This document shows positions 20,581 to 33,782 of a stretch of DNA of 64,000 bases, piece by piece (the first letter of the stretch is position 1; the number at the start of each line of letters is the position of its first letter). The stretch comes from Hydractinia symbiolongicarpus (taxonomy: Eukaryota > Cnidaria > Hydrozoa > Anthoathecata > Hydractiniidae), in assembly GCF_029227915.1 (NCBI RefSeq), contig NC_079882.1, positions 23,627,001 through 23,691,000 on the forward strand, given 5' to 3'. The notes under the pieces were generated by a model. It had not been told where the DNA came from. It made no database searches and saw only the letters and a program-made list of their open reading frames with translations. The translations under genes and the position numbers were made by a program.

Positions 20581-20613
20581 CAAGGAGGTTTAAAAACCTT
20601 TTAAACCTCCTTG
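20581..20613. other. Perfect 15-bp hairpin just outside the element
   Basis: caaggaggtttaaaa, loop acc, ttttaaacctccttg form a perfect 15-bp stem 11 bases beyond the right end of the Polinton-like element. Confidence 0.7.
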
Positions 20614-22636
20614 CTATAAATTAGCTCCTCAAACCTGGGTTACTTAATCCGTTTCCGAAGAGCCGGGTTGATGACGTCGTTAAGAAACCTTTAAAACCAA
20701 ATATCACATTTTTTTACTTAGTGTTTCAGTTGTCCGAAAATCTTTTTTGCGTACATTGGTGGACCTTTCACGTTAGCAAAATTTTGAAATCCTTTTATCT
20801 TCTTTAAACGTTTTTTTACAACACGTGATACCCTTTATTTGATCAATATTTCAAACTTTTTAGCAATAGATGCAACGGGCTGATAAATTTCCAAAAATTT
20901 GTTTTGTACTTATACTTCTACTGATGTCATCAATATTTCTAAGACCTATCTTTTCCATTGTTCTTCTTTCTAAGTGACTTTTTTTCCATTGGCCTTTTAA
21001 ATAGGCTTTTGTTTTTTGCTCCACAGTGTTTTAGAAGCCCATTTAGGTTACAATAGTCTATGGTGTGTTGTCTAAATAAGCGGTAATGTCTAATTACACC
21101 ACAGTAGCATCATAAGGTGTTTACCCTGACTGTTTTATTTTTAATTTTTACGTAAACAGACTGAATATTTTTATTAAAAAAGTAAGTATACTATGGGAAA
21201 TGCAGTTGTATGGAAGCCTACCTTAACCAAGTAATATCGACAGCCGAGGGCTTTAAGGGGGGTCCGGGTCAGAATTCTGTGTGTTCGGTCGTCCGTTTCA
21301 TGCGTTCGCGCAATCGGTTGTCGTTTTAGGCGTTCATGTCACTTTTCGTCTGTTTTAGGCGTTGGTTTTAGGCGTTAACTTGAGGCGTTTGTAATGGAGA
21401 AAGCTATCGTTAGGGCTTTGCTATCTTATCTAATCTTTCTCTTTTTTTTCTTGTCTTCCTCGTCATTTTTTCATTGGTCTTTCTTTTATATCCTCTAGTG
21501 TTTTTCCTACATTTTTAGTAGCAGTAGCAGTAGTAGTAATATATATATATTCGCCGACAGCAGTATTTTAAAAAAATGCAGTCATTTAAGTGTTTAACAA
21601 ATGGCAGGAGCTAAAAAAAAGACATATTTTGTCTCAACATCAAGCCACTTAGAGCAAGCAAATTTATTTGCAATCTATTGTATATATTATCAAAAATAGT
21701 AAATTAGAAAAAGAAAGTTAAAGCCATTTTGAATTAGCAGATGTTTTTGAAGACTTAATTCAAAAGAATTTTTTTTTAAAGGAGTCGAGAGTTTAACTCG
21801 TTGTCTTGTAAATAAAGTTCATTACGGATAATTATACGGTTCTACATATGGGCCCGCAAAAACGTGCGAAAACTTTTGAACATGAGAATTTACACGTTGG
21901 TAATCAGCCGGTTAGAGGGTGCGATATATTTCAGGATAATATTATTCGTTTTTCTTTTCTATGGAGTTGAATTTTGGTTGCGCAGCTTTAGTGCCATTTT
22001 ACCTTTCGTTTTCGCGAGCCCAAAAACGGTAGTCTTTGGATTAAGGAGGTCGTTTTCACTCACTCTACAATGTCGCCACTTTAGGTAGCGACGAGTTATC
22101 GACGTTGGTGTGGGGTAGTTCTACGCGCGTAGGTTACTATTGATTGATATATTGATTCATTTTATTTAAACAAAGAAAAATTTGCCTGGCGGTCGCACCG
22201 ATGTGTCACCGTACTAGTAAGGTTTACAGGAAATTTCAATATTCTACTAAGTATATTATAGTGTATTTGTATTTTTAAATTTCATGAAGCACTTCTGGTG
22301 TTGTATGTCCTTTGTCGGATGCAGCGACCTTTTCCTTTTAAGGCTTTAAAACACCAACAACAACGGACACTACATCTTCGGTGCCATATTTGTTTATGTT
22401 TCACTTTTTTGGATTTTTGCTGACGCCAGCTAAAATGGTTGCATAATTAGGGTAATGCCGTGGCCCAATCAGATGCGATACGGTGACCAGCCTGTTCCAG
22501 GGCTATTTTGCTACTAGAACTATCACAAAGCGCAGTGCCGTTGAGAAGCAAATGGGGACGAGGTTAAGTTGCATTGTATCGGGTACAGTTAGCTATTCAT
22601 GTGGTATATGGAGACCAGCAGAATCCATAAAGCCCG
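20614..22636. other. Intergenic, no gene recognised
   Basis: AT-rich sequence with a short series of ttttaggcgtt motifs near 21320-21390 and a fragment of the gtgaccagcctgttccaggg repeat family at 22485-22570. The open stretch at 21864-22088 has no recognisable domain. Confidence 0.45.
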
Positions 22637-23378
22637 AGGCAAACCAGTCCAACATTTTATCCAACATTTATTTTTTGTGATGTTGGATGAAATGTTGAAC
22701 TGGTTCACGCATTTTAAAAATGTTGAAATTTATAACAAATAAGAAAAATTGTGTTGGATCATGTTGGATGAAGTTTGATCGCTGTCAAACATTTCATCCA
22801 ACAATTTAGACAAGGTCAAAGAAAGTCTCTGATTGAAATGCGTCATTTTTCATGTTGGATTGGTTTGATGGTATGTTATGTTCAACATCTACAAACTCTG
22901 TGAAACGTCGTTCGAAAACATTTGAATTTGTCAATGGAATGATTACAATTCGAATGCGTCAATAAAATATATTATCATTTGCAACTACGGGCAAAGCAAG
23001 GCAAAACAAAAATGTCTTCTAGCTGTGACGAAGATACTTCTGTAAAAGGAAAAGCCTTTGAACAACATATATGAAAGAAAAAAGAGAAGGTTGTTGAATC
23101 AGAAAGAAAAAAAAACTGAAAGGAAGGAAAAGATGATAGTTACAAGAAAAACAAGGAGAACAAAAAAAGAAGAAAGGAGCAGTCCCAACAAGTACAACAG
23201 ACCTCTTGTCATCCACCATTCTGTTTTTAAAGGATGAGTGAACGATCAAACTTCCAAACGTTCAAATGTTGGATGAAAGAAGTTCTATCTTGCCTCATCC
23301 AACATGAAGTTTTTCATCCAACATATTTTATCCAACATGGGAGAAGCGTGTTGGATGAAATGTTGGGCTGGTTTACCT
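22637..23378. mobile_element. MITE with TGTTGGATGAAATGTTG repeats
   Basis: Ends aggcaaaccagtccaacatt (22637) and the inverse of aggtaaaccagcccaacatt (to 23378) form terminal inverted repeats. The motif tgttggatgaaatgttg or its inverse recurs many times inside, giving subterminal inverted repeats. About 740 bp, no intact gene. Superfamily not identified. Confidence 0.65.
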
Positions 23379-23557
23379 GGGTCTTAACTCCGTATAGATG
23401 CACACTCTAAATGGAATAATAGCACAACCTCACTACCAGACTTTCGGGTTTTTATTTTTATTGAATCAAGGAAGCTGCAACCAAGGTTTAGAATTTGCAG
23501 AAATATGCTTATGCAAGGTAAATAAAAAATTTTAGCAAACAAAATAATATTTTAAAA

Positions 23558-26500
23558 ATGTCGGACGTACCACCGCCTTACGGCGCCACAGGTGAGCTTT
23601 TATTTTTTTTCCTGTGCATGTATTTTTGTCACAAAAAAGTTCCTATTTTTTTTACCTCTTCACACAAATTCTTATAAACTGAAGAACTTTAAATCATAAC
23701 AAATCCTGTTCTAATATATAATCCCATGGCCTTTCAATTTCTTATCTTAGCTAGCTAGCTACAGCTATAATTTCTGCTGATAAATTCGAATATGTCACTC
23801 ATTTTCCTTAAAAGTTTTTTTGTTTCCCATTTCAAAATTTGATGCTGTGAACTCGGAGAAGAAACAAGAATAATATATAGCCAAGCCATCATGTCGATAT
23901 AAATAAACTGGTAAACCAGATTAGCTAGTTAATAAGGTTATCACATCTATGATATATATAGGAGCAAAAAAACTCATTTTACTGTCAGGAAAAAATCTCT
24001 TAACGTGGAATAGCCAATCAAATTTACAATAAAGTGATATTTTGTTCTGAGCTGGTTTTTCTTCTTGTAGAGATGTTGTAGAGGTGTTTTAAGCTATCTC
24101 AGAATACACGCTGTCCTTTTACAGTCAGGGTAAGCACCTATTTTGGTTACAGTGGTGTAATTAAGCAACTTGGCTAGTTAGGCAAAGAATGATAGCTCTA
24201 TTGGGCGACACATGGCTTAACAGGCAAATAAAATCGGAACCATGTCTAAATCATTGCAAATCAGTAGATTAGCTTCAAAATGGATCTGTGTTCTTTATTT
24301 GAATGGCTGACTGAATATTGTTGTATTTGAACCAGTCATTGATAACTGAGCATTAGCAACAAACTCTGACCAAGCAGCTTCGTGGTTTTAATTAATGGAA
24401 AAGCACATGATAAGTGATAAAGTGGTTAATGCTGCATCGTCTAAATAACTGAAGCATAATTATAAATTAGTCTACTTTCTTGTTTTGCAATAATTTGATC
24501 CTATGAAAATCTAGCACATATTGAAAGGACATATGACAAATAGACTATCCATTGTAAAAGAATCAATGCGAAAAGTGTTTTGGGAACATTTCAAGTTATT
24601 ATTCTAAGTAAGGTACAAATCGGCGCCTAGTTAGTCTATGTTATGTCGCCTAACTAGGTTGTCCTAATTCAGCCACCGTAACCTAATTAGGTTTTTACCC
24701 AGATTGCTTCATATTTAATTTTAATATATATTCTACCTACAGTAACATACAAATTAATGATTTGTTATTATATTTTTTGGTCATTGTTTGCATTTAAGTT
24801 GCTGGCACCAAAAATAAGTTTTTTGAATGTGCTAAAGAAAATGGAAAATGTCAGTAATTTAGGTTTTGTTTTGTTTTATTGATTCTCTATGCTATAGTTT
24901 TAAAAACGTAAATGTACAGTATATATCTTTTATTTTAAGAAATATAAAATGAGGAACACATTTTTGACTGTGAATGTTTTAACTTTGATGGCATAGTTTC
25001 CAGCATATATTTATGCAATCATTTATTTTCGTAGATGAAAAGACAGGCTACCCACCTCAACAAGGTGGTCAATATCCACCAGCACAAGGTGGCCAATACC
25101 CCCCACCTCAAGGTGGCCAGTATCCCCCACCTCAAGGTGGCCAGTATCCCCCACCTCAAGGTGGTCAATATCCACCACAACAAGGTTACGGCCAAGCTCA
25201 GCAAACAACTATCATAACAACACAACCAACAGTGATTGCTGGTGGTGTCCTGAGGTTTTCAGAATTCCCAATGCAGATTACATGTCCTCATTGTCAAGCC
25301 CAAGTTGTAACAACTTGTAATTATGTTGATGGTACTGCTGTATGGGTTATTGCATTGCTGATTTGTTTGTTTGGGTATGTAATTGTATACTACAGGAATT
25401 TAATCATGCTTTCTATTAAAAACCTAAAAAATAACTAGATATATTTTATGAGAACTAAAAGATTAAAAAAGTTAAGGTCAACAGATGTTAAAGTAAAACT
25501 TTTTGGATGGTAATGAAGAATAAAGCTTTTATATTTGGATATACATTTTAAATTCCTCTTGAAAATCTTGATGGAAAAAAAAAGATTTAAAAGATAAAAA
25601 CCAATTTTCTAAAAAAATTTTTTGTTAAAAAGAAAAATTTGGAGGGTATTAAAATTGTTGTAATATTGAGTCAAAGTTACATTTCCTTTTCCTCATATAA
25701 AATTTTTAACTTCCTGATATCAATATGCTTTTGATGATGTTTTTTTTGAAATTTTATTTGAAATTAGATAAAAAAACACTGTCATTGTACCTACCACTAA
25801 ATATGTCATTTTAATTGCCCTCTAATTGAAGTGTGGTTTGTGCAACATAATCACCAGGAAAAATTATGGCTACTTACACGTACACATTATTTTTTCTTCA
25901 TTAATGTAGGGTGTTATGAACATGACCAGTATAATAATGAATGCTACAAGACTTCTAACAGCATTAACAGAAAAAATTCTCTTCATCCCAAAGTAGTGGA
26001 TTACTGAACTTGTAAAGTTTTTAAATGCTACTTTTGATGCTAATCTATTTGCATTTTTTCAGATTTAATTATGCTACATAAATTGTGACAGCAATGGAAT
26101 TGTGAGATCAGGCTGTCCTTAAAATAAATTTTATTTGTGGTAACAACCCGACCAACCCTAATCCAAAAACATTTTCAACTTTAAAAAATGAGAAATTTTT
26201 TTCCACAAAACTGGCCAATGTCTGACCTTTTGCCTAAAAAGTGACTTCCTTGTCACAGTTTTAGTGTTACACTCCATCGCCATACAAGAAACTAACTGAT
26301 TTCTGTTCAAGTACTCTTGGACAGTTGTGAGTCCCAGGGCCAGGTTCAAGCAGTAGTGTCAGTCTGGGTTTTTTAAACGGAACACATACTACTAAGATAG
26401 CATCCAATGTGGCAAAGGCAACAACCCATGCTGATTAAGAAAATTTTTTACTGACTGGCTGACCTGAATATATTTTGTGTTACTTGATTACGGCAAACAA

Positions 26501-27201
26501 ATAAATACCTAAGGACATCTAGGCTTGTATAGGTTCTACACGTTTTCTCGCAAAGTTTTGCTTTAAACAAAGATGGAAGTCCCACGTTACAGGGCATGAT
26601 AAAAGATTTATTTGAGCTTTTGTTATGTAGTACACATACTCTTAGTAACTTAGTGCAAGTTTGGGTCTTGATAGTTGTAGGAGTGGAAAAATTGTTTAAA
26701 AAATAATAAGGGCGAGGGGTTTATTAAACGTAGGGGCGAGGAAAAGGGGTCTCGAATACTTGCAATCACTCATACTATTTATAACTAAAATAAAAAAATA
26801 AAATAAAAAGAACTTCCACAAATTGATGCTATGCTGTTGTGTGCTCTATATAAATATGGTGAACACTGCAATGGCATCTTTTGGAACACACACCGTATTA
26901 AAAACATGATCTTACTTTCCATAAATTTAGGTATTGAATCAGGTATAAGGCTATGCATGGGGTGCACACCTGTATTAAGCACCTGAGAGTACATTTATAA
27001 GTCGATATGTCGATCTTAACATGTCCAAGAATTACTCACGAGAGAAAAGAAGAAAACCGTGATTTTGCTTGTAATGTTGTTTTGTTTTCTAGGGGCTGGG
27101 TGGGCTGCTGCCTAATTCCATTTTGTATAAATGGTCTTAAAGATGTAAATCATATTTGCCCAAACTGCACTCGAATGGTTGGATGTTACAGACGAATGTA
27201 A
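23558..27201 (+). CDS. LITAF-domain protein (LITAF/CDIP1-like)
   Basis: Three exons, 23558-23591, 25035-25374 and 27093-27201, with consistent phases encode 160 residues. The N-terminus (MSDVPPPYG, then five copies of GGQYPPxQ) is a Pro/Gln-rich tail with a PPPY motif that could recruit WW-domain ubiquitin ligases. The LITAF domain follows: ITCPHCQAQV, a hydrophobic helix AVWVIALLICLFG, then GCCLIPFCINGLKDVNHICPNC. The two CxxC knuckles bracketing a membrane-dipping helix are diagnostic. Family members sit on the cytosolic face of late endosomes and lysosomes and act in trafficking and cell death or immune signalling. Intron 1 holds a copy of the repeat that flanks the HECT/integrase transposon. 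Confidence 0.88.
25050..25190 (+). repeat. Coding tandem repeat GGQYPPPQ
   Basis: Five or six copies of a 24-bp unit (caaggtggccagtatccccc) encode the Pro/Gln-rich tail of the LITAF-domain protein. Near-identical copies suggest recent expansion. Confidence 0.85.
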
Positions 27202-28509
27202 CCGCTATTGAAATTATTTTTTTGCGTCAGTTGAACTGATACAGTATATAAATTTGCAATCATATATCATTTCCCGGGGTAATATTTATATTTAATTTTT
27301 CTAATAAGCAAAATATTGCACGATAACAATTGTATAATATTATGTTGTTATAATGTTTTGAACTAAACTCTGCAACAATTGGGATTATTTAGCTCGTTAC
27401 ATAAAGAAATACAAAAAAATTGTGATTCTTGTTGATGTCGGCGTTATTTAAAGTTTTTCTGTGTAGTACCATTTACCAATGTAATTATATTTTCTTACTC
27501 TGTTGTGTTATATTTTTCTTTACTATATAGTATCTTTTGGGAATCACAAATTTATTCTAGGCAAGTATAATCACAACTATATCTGTGTTAATTTTAATTC
27601 TATAAAAGAGGTTGTGGCTGGTTACAACGTTTTTTTATCAGTTGCGCGTCAAACCTCCTGTTCTTTTGTACAGACCATATGCAAGTAACAAGTCCTTTGC
27701 TATTTAAACATGATTTATCTTTTTTTACGTGAGATGCATACATTATACTACTCCCCTTACTTAATCTTACCCAATGTAAGCCTGGCGATAGTATTTTTTG
27801 CCTTTTGTATATTTCAAAAGTTCTGTGTACGTGCACAAATTATGTCTGTTACTATTTTTTGGACATTTGTTCTGTTTTTATCGTTATATTATTACCAGAT
27901 TTACATTGTCTCCACTTTTTTATATAGGCGACTGCGCGGTTCAGGGTACAGATTGTGTCGGGTTATTTACATCAGAAACGGGAATTTTCGGATGGAAAAT
28001 CTTTCGGGTTTTTTTTTTGCCCGAAAATTTTTCCATCTGAAATATGTGCCTGCCGAAAGTTTTTCGTCCAAAATTTTTTTTAAAGTATTAGTGCATAGAA
28101 ATTATGAAAACCGCAGTTGTTAAACTTATTATTTTCGTTATTTTGCATTTGGTTGGGGCTCTATCTATGAAATGGGATCCTGAACACCTTTTTATGTACA
28201 CTATAAATCCGTCTAGCCTTCTTCTTGTGTCATTTTCCGTAATCATTACTTTTAAATTTTGGTTAAAATAAGTTAAAAAGAGTTACCCGTACATTTTTTG
28301 ACTTTGTAAATCTTGTCCAAAAATTTTCCGCTGAAATAAAAAATTGTGTCCGAAAGTTTTTCCGCCGAAAATTTTAGTTCTTAATGTACCTTTCTGATTA
28401 ATTGGACATTAATTTTTACGAAATGCTTCAAAGTAAAATGTGTGTGTCTATAATCAAATTATTATAAATAAATACTAGAAATAGTTTGGGTCGTATGGAA
28501 GTGTTTTTT
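27202..28509. other. Intergenic, no gene recognised
   Basis: 3' flank of the LITAF gene and AT-rich sequence. Around 27980-28380 the motif ccgaaaatttttc and its inverse recur, suggesting a decayed inverted-repeat element. No gene is supported. Confidence 0.4.
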
Positions 28510-28807
28510 TATACATAGGTGAATATTTATCATAGCACATCCGTAGTTCATTCTCAACAGAGAATGCTTCACCCCGATGATCATGACGGGCGAGTATAAT
28601 GCGTGTAAGTCTTATTGTAGAAGAACTACTTTTTTATCACTAACATACTGCCTGGCAGTGAGCGGGATTCGATCCGCGGTCCCAGAACTGGGAGCCGCAG
28701 CCGAACCCACTACACTACGTGCCGCAATATATTAGTGATGAACTCAGATAGTTTATCCGGATGGTGTGTATACATAGGTGAATATTTATCATAGTACATC
28801 CGTAGTT
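28510..28807 (-). mobile_element. tRNA-derived SINE-like unit between 39-bp direct repeats
   Basis: Positions 28510-28548 and 28769-28807 share a 39-bp direct repeat (tatacataggtgaatattt and onwards) with one mismatch. Between them, on the minus strand, lies a tRNA-like head. The direct repeats are longer than ordinary LINE-made target duplications, so the unit may instead be a local duplication or an LTR-like structure. Confidence 0.45.
28650..28726 (-). ncRNA. tRNA-like sequence (pol III A and B boxes)
   Basis: Minus strand contains TAGTGTAGTGGG (A box, 28706-28717) and GGATCGAATCC (B box, 28665-28675) at tRNA-like spacing, with a T-arm GCGGATCGAATCCCGC. Acceptor pairing is poor beyond the first bases, so this is a tRNA-derived SINE head or tRNA pseudogene rather than a functional tRNA. 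Confidence 0.5.
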
Positions 28808-28883
28808 TTCCAGTTAAATATTTTCTCGGTAATAGGCATTCTCGTCCTATCCCACAATTAAGTTGCCCAACACCAGAGCCGGT

Positions 28884-28926
28884 AAGCTTATTACTTTATC
28901 TCGCAACGAGATAAAGTAAGAAGCTT
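28884..28926. repeat. Long hairpin
   Basis: ttactttatctcg, loop caa, cgagataaagtaa form a perfect 13-bp stem. It extends to aagctt/aagctt across one mismatch, about 20 bp in total. No T-run follows. It may be the tip of a foldback element. Confidence 0.6.
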
Positions 28927-31379
28927 ATTTGGTAGAAATCGCAGTAGTAGCTATTGCGGGAGCTAAATTTGACTTTTTTGAGACCATCAAAAAAGACCTG
29001 AATTGCATTAAATATTTCATCAGCTCTGCAAAATACCTTATTCGCGCGTATTAATTTTCGCGCAATGGTAATATGAAAGTGTTTCGTCCTTATTAATTTT
29101 TGTGTAAGTTTTCCCACGAATTACAACAAGGAAAAAAATAGTGAAATTCTGGGTTTTACACAAATATATAGATGTGCTTTTGATGTATGCTGTGAATTAT
29201 ATTTACGCGTGTAATAATTTCGTGCAGTGTAGCATAATGAAGATCGTCTTATATGCATCTTTGATGTAAGGTTTCCCTTTAATAATTACGTCATTTCCTT
29301 CTGTACAATTTTGCAAGCACGTAGACTATAGCTATATTCAGCAAAACTTATTAATTATTCATGATTTTGAATTTAAAGAGGAATTGTTGTGTCTGAATAC
29401 AGTTTCAATAATAATCAAAAATTGAATATTAAAATTTCAGAATATTCAATGATTTTGTTCCCCCATATTACTCAGTCCTCTTCAAAGTTCAGATTATTGC
29501 TAATGGCAGAAATCTTTAAGCCGCAGCAAAGTGAACACTTGTTGCTATTATGCTTGAGAAAATTATTGGACGATGAAATGGTAGCCTTTAATTCTTGGTT
29601 GGATTTGTTCCAATACGCATTTGTACCTGGTATAATACATCAGTTGCGAGATTAAGTTTTGATGGTCATTGCTTGAAACCATGTTACGCATTTCACAATT
29701 GTAAGATTAGTCTCTCCTGGTTTCTGTACTAGAAGTCTTTTTTTATACAGATATTGAATGCCCATTAAGCTAATCGTAACGTTAATGTACTCGGCAAACT
29801 TTAGATGTTTCAACTTCTTGAAATTTTTTCTACTGAACTCTCAATTGCTAAAATTGCTTTGGTAGGGTCACCTATACCATCAAAAAATAAAGTTGGAAAT
29901 GTTAGCTCCAAATTTATTAAGTGGTGTTAAATCAATCTGCAAATCAAAGTATGGAATGTCATCAGTGTCGGGTGAAAGTTGATCTGATATTATTGCATCA
30001 AGTTATTTTTGACCCTCTAAGCAGGTATGAAACTGATAACTTCTTCATTGTAAACTTTAAAACAGTAAACAGGAAAGGTTGTCATAGGGTCCAGAATCAT
30101 ACAAGGTTTCTGAGTCAAAAGACCCATTCGCTACAACATTATTGGCAGCAAAGTTTTGTAATAGTCCGTTTTGTGGAAGTTTCCAAATTTGACAGGGTCA
30201 ATGAAAACATCACTGTAAAGGAGGGTTTCTCTACCAACAAATGCAAAGCATCTGCTACCTTTTGTCGTCACACAATAAAATCTCTACTATGATGATTGTT
30301 CTTTCCAAGTACAGGTAAAATTATAACCGGTAAGTCTTAACATTTGCTAGCTGTTGCTGAGACAGAGTAAGAACATGCCCCTAACAAGCCTTCTTGCTAT
30401 ATCTTGGTTTGGAGTAAACTTGCGTTATCGGAAATATTCTGGCTATCAATATCTATTCAAATTGTGTCAGATTTTTTAATTCCACAGGTACCAGGAACAG
30501 GTACCCTATTGTTTTCTAAACTATACTTCTTAGGTTGTTTCTTCTAAGTTTGCATCTTCGACAATAAAATCCGTTGATCTTAGAATTTTTTAAAAAATTG
30601 TTTTGAATTTAAGAAAATTTTACAACGAGTAAACGATATCTCCCAAATGAAATCTGGCACGGCGCTGATGCATGTTGTTGTACTCAATATCTATTTTGGT
30701 GGTTCTGTTTTCTTGCTGCAACTTCTTATTTTTAAAACACTGTTGAACAAACCTAATCTGCTAACAAAAAGTCTCATTCCCTGTATTATTCTGATTTAAG
30801 TGATAATTTGTGGTATTTATAGGAACACTATCTCTATTTAAGATGTAAACGCCAAAAAACCAACCAATCCGATAACCTGGCATAACCTGACTTATAGTTT
30901 GAAAAAAAACACTGACTGAATCAAATAAATCATAAGTAACCATCCATTTATGTTCATAACACAGCAAATAAAATGACTGTTACTACACCTCACCATACCC
31001 TTGAGATTATAAACGTGGTCAGCAATGGTAATGATTCTACGAAAACATTACTGGCTGGTTGCATCAGGACTAATTCTACCCCCCAAAAAAAATCGTTCGA
31101 AACACTCGATGGGCAATTTGGGCACCGCGATTTAATGACTGTAGCGTTATATGTCGAAATAATGCTGGCCAAAATTCTTTAGAAAAATAGTTGAAAGCAT
31201 GTAAAGAGAAAGATTTCTACATTTGTTTGCTCTGTGAACTGACAACTCTTACAAATCCATGCATTTGTATACTTTGACAAAAAATAACTTCTCTCTGAAA
31301 CACTGAACACGAAACGTGGTAATACGTCAAATACTATCAAGAGTAGTAGTGATAAACCAATGATAACCAGAACATCAGC
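28927..31379. other. Long stretch without recognised gene
   Basis: AT-rich sequence with short open frames (29389-29655, 29921-30292, 30973-31182) that show no domain. Around 30000-30290 the minus strand also reads open in places (FPVYCFKVYNEEVI) but no family was recognised. The part nearest 31200-31380 may be the 5' portion of the DDE transposase relic that follows. Confidence 0.4.
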
Positions 31380-31950
31380 CATCTAACTGGATGGATGTTT
31401 TGGCCAAATGACCGAAGTTATTGTCGAATGATACCAAGAAAACAACATCCTAATTGTTCATGTGCCAAGAAACATGACAAAATATTATTAACCGCTTGAT
31501 CACTGTGAATGGGTTGCAAATGATTTCAAGGACAAGTTTAACGAGTGGTATTCAAATCAGATAGCAAAAAGATTAGCAGACGGCGTTGAATTAAATGATA
31601 TGCAAGTCAAGCTTCTATTATCTATTTTAAAGCCTCTTCATGCTGGTGGAATCATTGAGTTTTACAATGAAATGACTCCCAGCAAAGGCGTTACTATTAT
31701 CAAAAGTGACCGAAAAGCTTCTGGGTTACAGATGCTGCAGATCTTGGTATACAGAAGTTGCCTTCAATCGGTCTATTTGATAAATCGATCCAATGATAGG
31801 TGACGAGATACCTTACGTCTAACTGCTATAGCCAGCTTGACAATGGAAGAGCTTACCTTGCCAGCATGGAGAAACGAAATCGGGTGTGATGAGAGTAGCG
31901 ATAAAGAAGGTTGTGATTGGTTCAATCCAAGTGAGGGTAAAAGAAACGTT
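31380..31950 (+). pseudogene. Relic of a CENP-B/pogo-like DDE transposase
   Basis: In + frames with stops and a shift near 31720, the sequence reads ILIVHVPRNMTKYY, PLDHCEWVANDFKDKF, WYSNQIAKRL, LLLSILKPLHAGGIIEFYN, KASG and VTDAADLGIQKLPSI. The order (VP.N-T...PLD, LKPLHA, GWKASG, PS-D.F) matches the C-terminal half of pogo/Tigger-like DDE transposases widely spread in cnidarian genomes. The N-terminal DNA-binding part is not visible. Inactive. Confidence 0.6.
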
Positions 31951-33266
31951 TTTGACATTTGTGTTTATATAATGTCATTTTTTAATTTTGTATAGTAGTT
32001 GTTAAAAGTTTTTCAAACTGTTAAAATTTAACTTTTATTTTTTGCTTGAACATTTCAAAAAATCCTGGAAATTTATCATTGGCGAAAGTTTATCCTCGCG
32101 AAATGCCAAAAATTCGCTGTTCGCGAAAGTTTATACAAAAGTACAAAATTCTACCGCTGATTCCCTGCTCATTTGGGCTGCTGACGTTTGAATTCGGATA
32201 CATCTTGGAGGGCGTTAAACTTCCTAACATAAAAAAACCAATTTGCCTCCGCACCCCTCATTCCCTGGAAATTTTGCCTTTGTGATATAAGAAAAGACGA
32301 AAAAAATTCTTTTCTATCCTTGAAAGGAAAAGTGTACCCCAAATTGAACGTTCCCGCGCAATGTCAAAAACTCGAACCCAATCAGTGATTAATTGTATTT
32401 AATGGGAAAAGTTCGTTATACATTAATATTTTTCGGATTTGCGCAAATGCACCCAAGTGCTTATTCCCAAACAGCAGCTTTCCCATATAAATTTATGTTG
32501 GCTTGATGATCAAATATGTATAATGCAAAACCATCAGAGCTATTGTATTTATAAGAAAAGCTTTGTTTTAAACGACGGTACCACTAACACTTTTAAATAT
32601 TGACTTTGGTAATATCTGTATAAACCTGGTCTGAATGTGCCCTGGACATGTACTAAAATAAAGTTGAAAAGAGGCATGAGAACGAGGTTGATGTCCTAGA
32701 AGCTGAGGCAGGCATCAAAAACCATAACATGAAAGATGGCGGCGGATATTGAAACAGGAAATTGGGTAGAGTAGCTGCTGTTTTCTGTTGTTTCGCATGA
32801 CTTGTTGCCTTTGTGTTTATTATTGTTTTCGTAGTTCCAGGAAACTATAACCAGCATTTATTTTAGCTATACTAGGGAAGGCAACACATAAAGTAACACT
32901 AGTGAACAGGAAGAAGGAATAAAAGTATAATAACAACTGAGCATTGAACAAAATGCTAAAGCTCTAGCCCTATATGATTTATTTGCTAACAGGGGGCTGG
33001 TTATCTAATACAAACAATTAATAACAAGTATTTAAATTTTTGGTTGTAAATTTTTTGTTATATACAAAGGCCAGTTTTAAAATTTTTCTTTTCTAAATAA
33101 TGTTGAGAAACTGAAAGTAGCTTGTGTAATAGACAACATAAGGCTAAATGGGCTTATTTATGTTTTTATTTTATTCTTTTAGGAATGTAGGATTAAAAAT
33201 GCACTGTAACTGTTTCTCTCTCCGCCATTATCCTTTGTTTAAGAACAGGCTTTACAAATCCAGTCT
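31951..33266. other. Intergenic, no gene recognised
   Basis: AT-rich sequence. A fragment of the gacgaggttg repeat family is present at 32660-32700. No gene supported. Confidence 0.45.
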
Positions 33267-33497
33267 ATTCTCGGATCCGGGTTAACATGCTTGAAATTTT
33301 CTGATCATTTTCAACGAAAATGACCAACATATTTAAATTCAGCACCAAAATTTATGGAAACATGCAAATTTTCAAGTTTTTACACTAAGTACAACTGCCT
33401 CTATTAGTAGCCAAACTTTTGATGTTTTATGAAGAAATGAGTACACAAATTAACTGCAATGAAAATTTTTCACTGCAGTTAGATATTATGGTCAAAC

Positions 33498-33665
33498 TAC
33501 GGAAGCCGAGAAGGGACACTGAAAAAAAGAAATCGAAATCAAGAAAAGAAAATTCAAATCGAGAAAAGAAAATTCAAATCGAGAAAAGAAAATTCAAATC
33601 GAGAAAAGAAAATCAAAATCAAGAAAAGAATATTAAAATTGAGAAAAGAATAAATCAGAAGTAAA
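33498..33665 (+). repeat. Left end and 20-bp tandem repeats of the HECT/integrase transposon
   Basis: Terminal tacggaagccgagaaggg is followed by four to five 20-bp units gagaaaagaaaattcaaatc. The corresponding right end spans about 37480-37649 with diverged units. Confidence 0.75.
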
Positions 33666-33782
33666 AAAAAAGCATAAATATCGGAGAAAAAGAAAAAGGT
33701 TTGAGAAGAAAATTAAAAAAGAAGTATTAATTAATTTCGGTTGACGTATTATTTTGTACCAAAACATTGATTGCAGATAAAA

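Noticed and set aside
25013-25225. Opposite-strand and alternative-frame open stretches over the LITAF exon 2
   Set aside because: They mirror the 24-bp Pro/Gln-coding repeat; the + frame continues into the LITAF domain.
27710-28123. 137-residue + frame downstream of the LITAF gene
   Set aside because: Composition is Phe/Tyr/Leu from a T-rich stretch; no domain or conserved pattern.
28650-28726. Functional tRNA gene
   Set aside because: A and B boxes are present but the acceptor stem does not pair properly, and it lies within a repeat unit.
29921-30292. 123-residue + frame
   Set aside because: No recognisable motif, no introns or homologous pattern; the minus strand is equally open in parts, so coding direction is unclear.
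33419-33664. 81-residue Lys-rich frame at the left end of the HECT/integrase element
   Set aside because: It is made of the 20-bp tandem repeats of the terminal region, not a gene.
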